Shown here: positions 1 through 8,400 of the stretch, piece after piece
Layout of the letters: each line of letters opens with the position of its first letter
Numbering within the stretch: the first letter of the stretch is position 1
Assembly: GCA_933822405.4 (NCBI GenBank)
Contig: CAKOGP040002006.1
Span: 1-11,598, forward strand
Length of the DNA stretch: 11,598 bases
Reading direction: 5' to 3'
Source of the DNA: Cylindrotheca closterium
Taxonomy: Eukaryota; Bacillariophyta; Bacillariophyceae; Bacillariales; Bacillariaceae
Notes under the pieces: model-generated
Databases searched by the model: none
What the model saw: only the letters and a program-made list of their open reading frames with translations
Told to the model about the DNA's origin: nothing
Made by a program: the position numbers and the translations under genes

Positions 1-346
1 AGATTGTGTGCTGTTATGATGGTGTCGCAATATAGCGTTGGACGCGTAATGCTGGCTGGCGTCAACTGTCGGTGCAACGGATGTAACGGGATATGCTTGG
101 CACGCTCCCGTGGAATAGGGAATAACAGGTCCATCACCGATTCTTTTCGTTACCGCGTACAGACTATGCGTGCGTATCTAATAGCACGGTGACCTTTATT
201 TGAACACCTGCCTTTTTTTCTACAAAAATAATGATCGAATGAGTCAAACGTTGCAAAACGAAATGAAACGAAATGTATATAAAATAATAAACTGTGCAAA
301 GTTGAAAGTTTCGGGTGTCTTTTTCATCTCACACCGATAATTCACC
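1..346. other. spacer with promoter-like end before cyclophilin gene
   Basis: No convincing gene is visible here. The only reading frame of note (4-192) gives a 62-residue peptide with no recognisable domain, so I treat it as chance. The last 90 bases are AT-rich and carry a tandem 10-mer and a TATA-like run, which fits the promoter and 5' untranslated region of the gene starting at 347. The 3' end of an unseen upstream gene could also lie in the first 200 bases. Confidence 0.5.
256..286 (+). promoter_or_regulatory. tandem 10-mer plus TATA-like box
   Basis: The 10-mer AAACGAAATG occurs twice head to tail (256-265 and 266-275) and is followed directly by TATATAAAATA (276-286). The TATA-like run lies about 70 bases before the ATG at 347, a sensible distance for a core promoter with a short leader. 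The match is seen in the sequence; the promoter role is inference, and AT-rich spacers yield such runs by chance. Confidence 0.3.
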
Positions 347-1512
347 ATGGTGCAAATCCGAAACTCCAGGAGCAAAAACAAGAGCGGCTTGATAATCACA
401 CAGAAGCTGGTCACTGGCGCTGTTATAATAGTCGGTTTTTTATATTTCATCGTTGCAACAAGTGTTTCACTATCAAGAATGGATGCGCAGTTGGACGCAC
501 AAGAACAGCAGCTGCGGCGAACGAGTGCTTCAAAACCCCAAAACCATCCAAACATAGTACAACTTGAAACATCAAGGGAGGAGGGTGGTAACGATTCCCA
601 GCAGTCATGCATGTACCGATCACTGTCGGATTTGTCAGAAGAAGAACTCCAGCCCATGGAAGGACCACGCCACATGGTCACACCTCCGATTGGTGGTAAA
701 CTGTCGTTGGTATGCTGCCAGACAACGGTTGGTCCTCTCTCAATTCTAGTGCATTATAAATGGGCGCCATTGGGTGCAGCGCATTTCATGGAAATGGTCA
801 CGACAGGTTACTTTAACTCTGGAGTTCCGTTCATGCGATGCATCAAGAACTTTTTGTGTCAGGTAAGCTTTGAAGGTTTGTCAACTTATGATCGAAACAG
901 AATATTCACGAGAGGATAGCGGTTCTTTCATCTTTGCTAACTTTGCTATTCTTTCTACCCTCTGTAATAAAGTATAGTTTGGATTGAACTCTGATCCTAC
1001 AGCAAAACAAAAATTGCCGACGAAAGGATCGATAGAAGATGATCCAAATTGGCTTCCGGAGGGTCCCAATCATCGAGAAAACAAGCAAGGTGTCAAGCGA
1101 TTCGCTCGTGGATATTTGGCATATGCTGGAGGAGGAAAAAATTCTAGAGGGACGCAGTTGATAGTAGCGTTGAAAGAGAATGGCCCACTTGCAGGAGGAT
1201 CACCATGGGTACGTGAATTATTTCATATTCTATGGGTGGAAACACGCTCTTTACTTAACCGTTGATTCACGCGCCGTTTGTTTTGCGAAGGAGGTTCCAT
1301 GGGGAGAGCTGGTTGGCGCAGACTCGTTCCAGACGTTGGGCAAAATCTACACGGGCTATGGAGAAAGTGGGCCTCCACAAGGACGCTTGATGAAAGAAGG
1401 AGCTTCCGATGCTGTCCGAGAGGAATGGCCCAAGCTTGACTACATCAACAGTTGCCAGTTGGTGGATGAAAGGTTTCAAGAGCAGCCACTACGGGTAGTA
1501 GACTTCAATTAG
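347..1512 (+). CDS. membrane-anchored cyclophilin-type peptidyl-prolyl isomerase
   Basis: Three exons (347-862, 978-1208, 1291-1512) join in phase 0 to give 322 residues. Residues about 22-42 form one hydrophobic segment after a basic N terminus, so this is probably a type II signal anchor in the ER or Golgi with the enzyme domain in the lumen. A short Gln-rich, probably helical linker (about 43-60) and a polar stretch lead to the cyclophilin domain (about 117-310). Cyclophilins catalyse cis-trans isomerisation of Xaa-Pro bonds. By eye, several active-site positions of human CypA are kept: Arg55 (R164 here, in VPFMRCIKNF), Phe60 (F169), Gln63 (Q172) and Gln111 (Q232, in SRGTQL). Others differ: Asn102 is Gly, Phe113 is Ile, and the loop with His126 is replaced by GGSPWEVPWGEL. 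The end EEWPKLDYI matches a group of divergent plant and algal cyclophilins. The exon 1-2 join restores NFLCQ-FGLNSDP, as expected for the family. The ATG lies in a good context (CACCATGG). Activity is likely but unproven. Confidence 0.85.
863..977 (+). other. intron 1 of cyclophilin gene (115 bp)
   Basis: The donor is GTAAGC after codon 172 and the acceptor is TATAG before TTTGGATTG. The phase 0 join gives the expected cyclophilin sequence. A second AG at 1001-1002 looks attractive but puts the next exon in a frame with an early stop and loses the FG residues. Retention of the intron would break the frame. Confidence 0.85.
1209..1290 (+). other. intron 2 of cyclophilin gene (82 bp)
   Basis: The donor is GTACGT after the Trp codon of GGSPW, and the acceptor is GCGAAG before GAGGTTCC. 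The phase 0 join gives SPW-EVPWGELVG, the pattern expected in this family. The length is not a multiple of three, and reading through hits a stop at 1263-1265. Confidence 0.85.
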
Positions 1513-1989
1513 TGCCAGAACTTCTTGTTGACATATTTTCTACAAGTGCAGAGTTGAGAGAGTGTTTACCTTTTATCCAAGCATCGGCTCCCCTTAAACG
1601 CTTTCAGCTGACTTACTGATCCGCTTGAGCCACAGCAGAAAGTCTTTGGGTAGGAATACAAACACAGCTGTAATCATAGGTCCTGAGGTCCGTTGTTGAA
1701 CCCCAAAATTGATCCTTAACATGTTGTCTCTTTCGATCTTGCCCAGCCAAGCTTCCTGCATGGTCGTTCAAACAATCGTAGCCGCCCGTCAATAATACCT
1801 TCAATACCTTCAAAAGGATACACAATGGGGGTACTACCTGGTACAAAGTATGTTTCGGTGGATCCTGATTTTTAACACTAAACAAGTGCAATATAACCAT
1901 GATGTCAATGATAACATCTCAAAAATTTCATATTGAATGTGTCGTTTTGTTGGTTGCTTTGGCCTTTGTTGAAGAGCCAAATTCATAGT
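1513..1989. other. spacer between cyclophilin and SET-domain genes
   Basis: No supported gene is seen. An open frame on the minus strand (1613-1900) shows no domain or plausible start context. The stretch should hold the 3' end of the cyclophilin transcript and the promoter of the SET-domain gene. I see no clear TATA box or long repeat. Confidence 0.45.
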
Positions 1990-3354
1990 ATGAATGTTTC
2001 CCCTACCACTGTATTGATAGCATTCTCTGTTTTCACCACCGCAATAGATGCATTTCAATCATGTCATCGAAACCAACAATTGGCATCCTGCCGCCATGGA
2101 CTTTCAATGAACATGGTTATTTCCTTGGATCGAAATGCACAACGTCAGGTCGACCAATTTCAGGGATGGGCAGCAAATTGTGGAGTTGAGGCAGATAACG
2201 GGTTTTGTTTGGTGGGCGGAATGGTGGATGGAAATGAAGATTACCACGCGGTCACTTCCACTGGGGCGTCACAGGGAAATAGGGTCTTGGCAGTTCCCAG
2301 TGAGATGATACTATCAGCCTCTCAGATTGCACAAGAATTTCGAGGATATGTGGAATCGGCTCTACAGAGTCTAGAGCAAAAAGGCTATTTACATTTGGAA
2401 CCACACTTTCACTTGTTTCTAAAAATACTAATGGAATACGAGAAGGGAGAAAGTTCGGCCTATTATCCTTGGTTGAATTCCCTGCCCCGCCGATGGAATA
2501 CGGCCGTATCCTTTGATTACTTTTGCATGTCAACGCTCCCTCCTTATATCAAAAAAATATGCCAGAAGAAACGTGACGAACTCTCTGCCTTTCAAGAGTC
2601 GCTCAAATATTTTGACTACATTCTTCCTGAAACCAAATCTGACGACGAACTTGTGAAGTTTGCCTACAATGTTGTAATGACTCGCATCTTGCCTTCACAA
2701 GAAGACCATAATATTGTTCCAGCTGCTGACTACTTCAATCATGGTAATGAAGCCAATATTGTCATTTGTTACAACAACAACAACAACAACGAACAGACAA
2801 CAGCGAACTGCGAAGTCTACGCGTCACGAGACATTGCCCCTGGAGAAGCACTGACATTGACTTATGACATGCCTACAAACCCATCACATCTGTTGGCGAC
2901 CTATGGGTTTTTGAACGAAGCACCCGCCACCTACTGCAAACTTCTCTTTACCAATCCGTCGGAAAAGTTGAAACAAATTGGATACGATCCTTCCCAGTTG
3001 TTATTTTCTACACAAGATGGAAGCATTTCCTCTCCAATCTGGGATGTCATCTTGTATTCCAAGTTGGAGCGAACTCCTGGCATGGCCGAAGCCAAGAATG
3101 CATTCTACGAAGCGCACATGAGTGGTGACGAAGCGACAAAGTTTGCCATTCACTCCCAGTTCCAAGAAGCAACTTGTACCGTTCTGCTGGAGCATGTGGA
3201 GACAATTCTCAAGGAGGTATCGCAGCTAACTTGTATGATGGAGCAATTTCGGGATGAAGACCGACACCCACGACTACCACTGCTCATGGAGCATCATGCC
3301 ATGGTAACATCGACCTTTTCCAAAGTCCGCTACAATCTTCGTTCCATGTATTAA
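1990..3354 (+). CDS. plastid-targeted SET-domain protein lysine methyltransferase (Rubisco LSMT-like)
   Basis: Single exon, 454 residues from the first in-frame ATG; the frame is open upstream but only from a TTG. Residues 1-21 form a signal peptide with a hydrophobic core (TVLIAFSVF), and the likely cut is IDA|FQS. A Phe at +1 followed by a Ser/Arg/His-rich stretch is the bipartite plastid presequence of diatoms. The SET domain is split as in the Rubisco LSMT and SETD3/SETD6 family. An N-terminal part (about 59-110) ends in RVLAVPSEMILSA. The inserted iSET helices (about 139-175) contain GESSAYYPWLNSLP. The catalytic part (about 228-310) has ADYFNHG (N250, H251), GEALTLTYD (Y292) and LLATYGFLN (Y305). 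The C terminus (about 340-454) fits the substrate-binding domain. These enzymes transfer methyl groups from S-adenosylmethionine to protein lysines; known plastid targets in plants are Rubisco large subunit and fructose-bisphosphate aldolase. The substrate here is unknown. A run of six Asn (262-267) interrupts the SET domain. Confidence 0.85.
   Translation: MNVSPTTVLIAFSVFTTAIDAFQSCHRNQQLASCRHGLSMNMVISLDRNAQRQVDQFQGWAANCGVEADNGFCLVGGMVDGNEDYHAVTSTGASQGNRVLAVPSEMILSASQIAQEFRGYVESALQSLEQKGYLHLEPHFHLFLKILMEYEKGESSAYYPWLNSLPRRWNTAVSFDYFCMSTLPPYIKKICQKKRDELSAFQESLKYFDYILPETKSDDELVKFAYNVVMTRILPSQEDHNIVPAADYFNHGNEANIVICYNNNNNNEQTTANCEVYASRDIAPGEALTLTYDMPTNPSHLLATYGFLNEAPATYCKLLFTNPSEKLKQIGYDPSQLLFSTQDGSISSPIWDVILYSKLERTPGMAEAKNAFYEAHMSGDEATKFAIHSQFQEATCTVLLEHVETILKEVSQLTCMMEQFRDEDRHPRLPLLMEHHAMVTSTFSKVRYNLRSMY
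2771..2791 (+). repeat. in-frame AAC trinucleotide run (poly-Asn)
   Basis: Six consecutive AAC codons (about 2773-2790) encode six Asn inside the SET domain, between the NH motif and the final strand carrying the catalytic Tyr. The run probably forms a surface loop and could vary in length between alleles. Confidence 0.8.
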
Positions 3355-3675
3355 ATCAAGGCTCTTCTTTTAAATTAAATACAACTCCCTCGCCGGTATC
3401 TTAACATACAGTAGATATAGTAGTAGTAGTAGTACGCGCGTACTGTTAGAAGGAGGAGAGATTGTTCGTTGGTGGTAGTCCCTTGATACATTGTTTTCTT
3501 TATTTTGTTTTTATGCGTTGCAAGCCTTACGAGTCTGTCCCAATCGATGGGCAAAAAGTCGGACGCAACCATACAAGTCTATTGGTGTTTGTTACATCGA
3601 ATACATTGCACGAATAGTTGAATGAACGAATGAATCAATCGCCACTCCGGTCCTCGCCATCTTTTGTCCTTTCGT
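3355..3675. other. spacer between convergent SET-domain and RAN genes
   Basis: This spacer should hold the 3' untranslated ends of both convergent transcripts. It contains an A/T-rich stretch just after the SET-gene stop (3368-3385), a TAG microsatellite and a 14 bp palindrome. No gene is supported; the frame 3375-3572 on the minus strand comes largely from the microsatellite and low-complexity sequence. Confidence 0.5.
3418..3444. repeat. (TAG)5 microsatellite abutting a 14 bp palindrome
   Basis: Five TAG units (3418-3432) run into AGTACGCGCGTACT (3431-3444), which equals its own reverse complement. Both are seen directly. A role as a transcription stop or a site between convergent genes is only a guess. 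Confidence 0.75.
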
Positions 3676-4439
3676 TTAGAGATCGTCGTCGTCGTCCTCT
3701 GGAAGTGGTTGGGCCGCAGCTTGGGCGATTTCGGCCTCGTAGCGGGACTTGGTTTGTTCATCAATTGTGAATTCTGGTGGTTGCAAAGCAGGTGCTTCCA
3801 CAAAGTGAAGGACATTGTCACCGGAAAGCTTTCTGGCCAACCAAAGAAAGGGCTTTTCAAAGTTGTAGTTTGATTTAGCGGAGATATCATAGTATTGAAG
3901 GTTCTTCTTTCTGTGGAAGGTGATTTGCTTGGCCTTGACCTTTCTGTCTTTGATTTCAACCTTGTTTCCAGTGAGTACAATTGGGATATTCTCACAGACA
4001 CGAGTCAAATCACGGTGCCAGTTGGGGACATTCTTGTATGTGATACGAGATGTGACATCAAACATGATAATGGCACATTGTCCTTGGATGTAGTATCCAT
4101 CACGGAGTCCTCCAAATTTCTGTATGGTGTTCATAGTGAATCAAGTCAAGTCAAGTCATGTCGGTCCAGTGAGAAAACGAGCCAAAACATCCAAGGAGAT
4201 TCTAGTTTCAAGTCCATAAACTACAAACGTACCTCTTGTCCAGCAGTATCCCAGACGTTGAATTTGATGGGTCCACGGTTGGTGTGAAACATTAAAGGGT
4301 GAACTTCGACACCCAAGGTGGCAACGTACTTCTTTTCAAATTCTCCCGTCAAATGTCTCTTGACAAAGGTGGTCTTTCCGACTCCTCCATCTCCCACCAA
4401 AATGAGCTTGAACTCTGGGGCGTTCTCTGTAGACTGCAT
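3676..4439 (-). CDS. RAN: Ran, nuclear-transport small GTPase
   Basis: Two exons on the minus strand (4439-4233 and 4119-3676) join in phase 0 to give 216 residues, the same length as human Ran. Ran-GTP drives cargo loading and release by importins and exportins, and helps spindle and nuclear envelope assembly. Motifs: P-loop GDGGVGKTT (17-25), switch I with [15 protein letters not shown]3 WDTAGQE (63-69; Q68 is the catalytic Gln) continuing as [15 protein letters not shown]5 [13 protein letters not shown], and the acidic tail EDDDDDL that contacts Ran-binding proteins. The tail and the absence of a C-terminal Cys for prenylation separate Ran from Rab and Rho proteins. One oddity is that G4 reads NKVE (121-124) where the family has NKVD. 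The start at 4439 matches Ran homologues; the frame is open further upstream but that part has no family similarity. The intron falls right after the catalytic switch II start. Confidence 0.96.
4120..4232 (-). other. RAN intron (113 bp)
   Basis: On the minus strand the donor is GTACGT after the Glu codon of DTAGQE, and the acceptor is CATACAG before AAATTTGGA. The phase 0 join restores DTAGQE-KFGGL, which is invariant in Ran. The intron contains several short repeats of the TGACT/GACTT type (about 4137-4158). Confidence 0.92.
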
Positions 4440-5469
4440 CGATGGTTTTAGTGTCGTTATTTTTTGATGGTGTAAGAAAAGGGGGGAGGACAAGATGGTA
4501 AGTCGTCGTTGTTCATATTGTTTGTTGTTGTTGGAATGGAATAGAAACGTGCTTTTTGGTCGGTTTCGCAAACATGGTTGGTTTGGATCAAGAGATTCCA
4601 TCAACCGCGTAGGAAATATGTAGACTTTGTAGGGCAGATGGGAACTTTCCCGAACACTTTCGCGAAATCCGAACGATTCGATTGAAATCCAAAACCAACT
4701 GGCCAAAGCAGTCTGTCAATCCAATTGCGACGTGCGGCTATATCGATTTCAATCTTGTAGCCTACGTAATAATATGGCATCCTCTATTCCAATTTGTCTT
4801 GCGTCAATAATCTTACCATTGTTTATTTTGAAGTGTACAGTATTGAATTGTAAAAGAAAGCAATGCAATGCCGACACCAAAAGATGCAATGCTGATGGGG
4901 ATCGATCCATTGATTTTCCGATAGCTCGTTATCACTGGCTGCCTGGTTTGCGCGCAATATGCGCATTGCATTGTTGCTGGAGCAAGCCGACCGTGCTGGT
5001 TTGAACTCGGAAGTACTGCTTTTACGCAAATCAACGAATACCTCAACGGTTGGAACGACTCAAGATATTCATGACCCAGCCTTGGGCACAGAGACTTCAA
5101 AACGCCCAACAATAAGTGACTTTAGACTTGTGTGTATGTCATTGTTATCGACTGAGCCGTTGTACTGCAAGATTATTTCAACAGAGCCAGTTGGATCGAA
5201 TTGAAAGAGAGTGCCAATCTGCTTAGAATAAAAAAGTTGTATTTTAATAACACAAAACTGTTCAAAAATCACCAGAAAGCTAGCGATCGATACGGCATTG
5301 ATTCATTGATTCTTCATTGATTCATTGATTCTTTCCTTTGGTATCAATATTGTACGGTAGCTCAGCCAAAACATTGAGCAATCTGCACGAACCACACCAC
5401 ATAAAGCACAACTCGCACACGACACACGACAATTTCTAATTCACTCTCGAGGCTAATAATCATTTAAAA
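4440..5469. other. divergent spacer between RAN and the HEAT-repeat gene
   Basis: This 1 kb spacer lies between two divergent starts, so it should contain both promoters and 5' leaders. Frames of 60-100 codons occur (for example 4732-5004 and 4959-5204) but none shows a domain, a signal peptide or a convincing start, so I call none. It holds a 19 bp tandem repeat (5296-5333) and a small family of GCAATGC-type motifs: CAATGCAATGC at 4861-4871, ATGCAATGC at 4884-4892, and the inverted copy GCATTGCATTG at 4963-4973. The last 80 bases before 5470 are rich in CA and lack ATG close to the start, as expected for a leader. Confidence 0.5.
5296..5333. repeat. 19 bp perfect tandem repeat, two copies
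   Basis: CATTGATTCATTGATTCTT occurs twice without a gap (5296-5314, 5315-5333), and each unit itself contains CATTGATT twice, giving four CATTGATT elements. It lies about 140 bases upstream of the ATG at 5470, where clustered transcription-factor sites would be plausible. Confidence 0.8.
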
Positions 5470-8400
5470 ATGAGCAATCTGAGCAATTCTCCTGCCAAAT
5501 CAGCGAATCGTCGATATGGTGAATCTGCTCGGCATTCTGCTTCCCCATCCAGAAGACATCAAGCCACGCAAAATGCTCCTTCCACTCCTGGTGCAAGATT
5601 GAATGCTCGAGGCAATAATAGAGCCACTGACGATCCAGCTAGAGAAGCACTGGCTATGGCTGCACTGGCACAAGCAGCAAATGCTTCCAACAAATCACCG
5701 GCAGAAGTGGCTCAACTGGCAAAACAACAAGCACAAAATCTTGCCAAGCAACAACAGCAGCATCAAAATAGAAAAAATGCTCCACGACCGGATCCTCGCA
5801 AGATATATACAGTTAGTCTGGAATCTGTCAAGAGTTTATTGAGATCTGAAGCCATTGCGGAAGTAGAAGACTATGGAAAGGAAGACCAACCAACGTCCAT
5901 GATTCTATCCAAATTGGCAGAAGGAAAAAATGATGCCTTTTTGATGCAACTCTTGTTGTTTGAATACTACCGATCAGTTGGAGACTTGCCAGAAGATGCC
6001 ACCCAAATTGATACAGAAGGTGTCTCACATATTCCATCGACGGGGTGCGAAAAAATGAAATCGTTTCTCCGCAAAATAGAATCGGCTTACGATTCCTTGG
6101 CGGCAATGGTTCCAGAAGTAGTCGAGGAAGAAACCCCAGGCGAATTGGACTACAGCTTTGAAACCGAGGCGGAAGCACCAATTGTTGTTCCAGGTTTATT
6201 GCCGCCGTGCATCTCAAACCCGGGTGATCCTACCTTGATGTTTTTCAAAGCCTGCATGGGAGAGGGAGGAGAAAATTTGCCTCCAACAAATGACTTGCCA
6301 GAAGAAGATTTGGCAACGGAGGCTACTGATTTGGATTCGACCTCTCAAGAACCATTTGATGAGCACGATAATAAACATGCTCCCTCCGTATTTTCCATGT
6401 TTCGAAGGGGGTCCTCCTTGCGCCATACGAAATTAGGTTCTGTATTTGGTGGCCGAAACAGAAAGAGGGGGAATAGCCAGGATGAAATAGAGGTGGAGGA
6501 TGAGACTACCACAACTTGTGGACCAGGTGAATACGGTGTCAAAATTGAACGAGAGATGCTGGGTTTGACGGTAGAAAATGTCCTAGAAAGAACTGTGGTT
6601 CGTACTGTTCTGGCGGGTGGTCCAGCCAAAAAGGCTGGGGCCAAAGTTGGTTCTCTCATTGTCAAGGTTGGAAACATTGAAACCAAGAATCTAACGCACT
6701 TTGAAACGATAGATGAATTGCGGCAAAGTCAGCGGCCTCTGCAATTGGTGTTGCGACAAATATCAGACGACTCGTTGCGGAGTGCACGTGAAGAAATGGG
6801 CCGACTGATTCGAGGATCTGGGTTTGGCAAAATTATTGACGGTGGCGACCACAATAACAATGCTGCTGTACAACAACAAGCTACAGAACAGATGAGTACA
6901 AAACCTCAAGCCGCCTTGCAAGACAAGAATATTGCAATTTATACATCTATGGTTCGCAAAAGATGGATTGAAGCCGTCAACCAGATGACTCCACGAAGTA
7001 GAAAGGATGAACCAATATTACGAGTCGGCGAAAAGCTGATTTGGATCTTGACCCTTTTTGTGGTTGGTCTAGAACGGGAATCATCGCGTCTAATGGCAAT
7101 GACAAAAGGCAAGGAGGAAATTTCTCCAAGACGGGGAAAGTCGCATTCATTATACCATCACACATCGAAGGACTATGCGGAAGCTGCTAACAGTGTGTCG
7201 AGAGTTTTATACGATTTTGCCAAGAAACGAATGGACAGTATACAAAAGAATAAGCAACAGGCGGCCGGACAAGCTGCTGGTGCAGGATCGCCAGCTCCAG
7301 GCCGTCAAGGTGGAAGAGGCATGGGTAGAGGTGGTGGACGAGGAGGCCGTGGAGGCAGAGGAAGGGGAGATACTGGAAAGGTAGAGACTGTTGGAGACCA
7401 ATTGCTACTTCAGATCGGTGATGTGTTACAGCGTACCAGGACATTCTTGGCCGATCCTACATCACCGCCTGCGGCTCTTTTGCGTGGCGAATTGATAGCC
7501 GTTTTGTGTGATATCCTTGACGCGGATGTCGAGATGAAATTGGCAGAGGAGGAAAGTGTGTCATCAACGCAAGGCGGTGCAAATACGGGACCAATCGCAG
7601 ACCTTGGCGCAGCTGGAAGTTTGCTGAAGTTGATTATTTTGAACTGTCCAATCATGAGAAGTCCTGGATGCAAACAAATATCTGCAGAACTGATGCAGAT
7701 TGACGAGATTGAGATGAAGCGGCGGTTTGGAGAAGTCAAAGATATAACAGCTGACGATTATCACAGACTCCATGCTGGAAATAGATTTCTTGCAGTCGTT
7801 CATCGATTGGCGGCAAGTAGGAGTACAAGTGCTCGAATCACAGCCTGTTCGCTTGGTCCCGTACTTTGGAGTCATTTGGACTTTCCGCATCAGTTGCAAG
7901 TAAGTTGCCGCGGCTCAATGTTGTGAATGATATCCTGTATTGTTCTCGCGTCTAATCCTAGTTTCGGTCTCAGTTACGCGGAGTGATTACACGAGCGCTT
8001 CATGATGTTGAGGTAATTGTCAGAAAATCAACGGCTACTGTCTTGCATGAAATTGCAGAACTAGTGTTTGATCCACGCTGCGTCCCGTGGTTGGTGTTGA
8101 TGTGCGAAAGGGCGATGACCGATCCAGAACCAATCCTACGTTCAGCTGCAATGACACTTACGTGGCATTTAGCAGAGCACTTGCCCAATGCCTTCCTCGG
8201 TGACGCGAGTAAAGGAAGTCGATATCTCCAGCGGTTACCAAGCCGTGACGATCCGATTTTCGCTGACGTCTATCTGTTGCAGTGCAAACTCCTTCCAGTG
8301 GCAACTCGCCTTGCCGAAGATCGAGCCCCGCAAGTGAGACTTGCAGTGGCTGCTCAATGTGATAGGCTTTGCGATGCGCTCGGTGATCATTGGTCAAGTG

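Noticed and set aside
1001..1002. Alternative acceptor (CTACAG) for cyclophilin intron 1
   Set aside because: It shifts the frame to an early stop and deletes the conserved FG after the Gln; the TATAG acceptor at 976-977 restores the family sequence.
1613..1900. 95-codon minus-strand frame before the SET-domain gene
   Set aside because: No recognisable domain or motif, and no supporting start context; treated as chance in an AT-rich spacer.
1933..1989. N-terminal extension of the SET-domain protein
   Set aside because: The upstream frame opens at a TTG, not ATG. Starting at 1990 gives a clean signal peptide and plastid cut site.
3579..4001. 140-codon minus-strand frame
   Set aside because: It is an alternative frame of RAN exon 2 and its 3' region; the sequence is low-complexity Arg/Ser/Thr without motifs.
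3895..4287. 130-codon open frame on the plus strand across RAN
   Set aside because: It is antisense to RAN exons and crosses the RAN intron; its product has no domain, and its openness follows from the conserved RAN codons on the other strand.
4732..5204. Two plus-strand frames in the divergent spacer (4732-5004 and 4959-5204)
   Set aside because: Neither shows a domain, a leader signal or a supportive start context, and both are within the length expected by chance.
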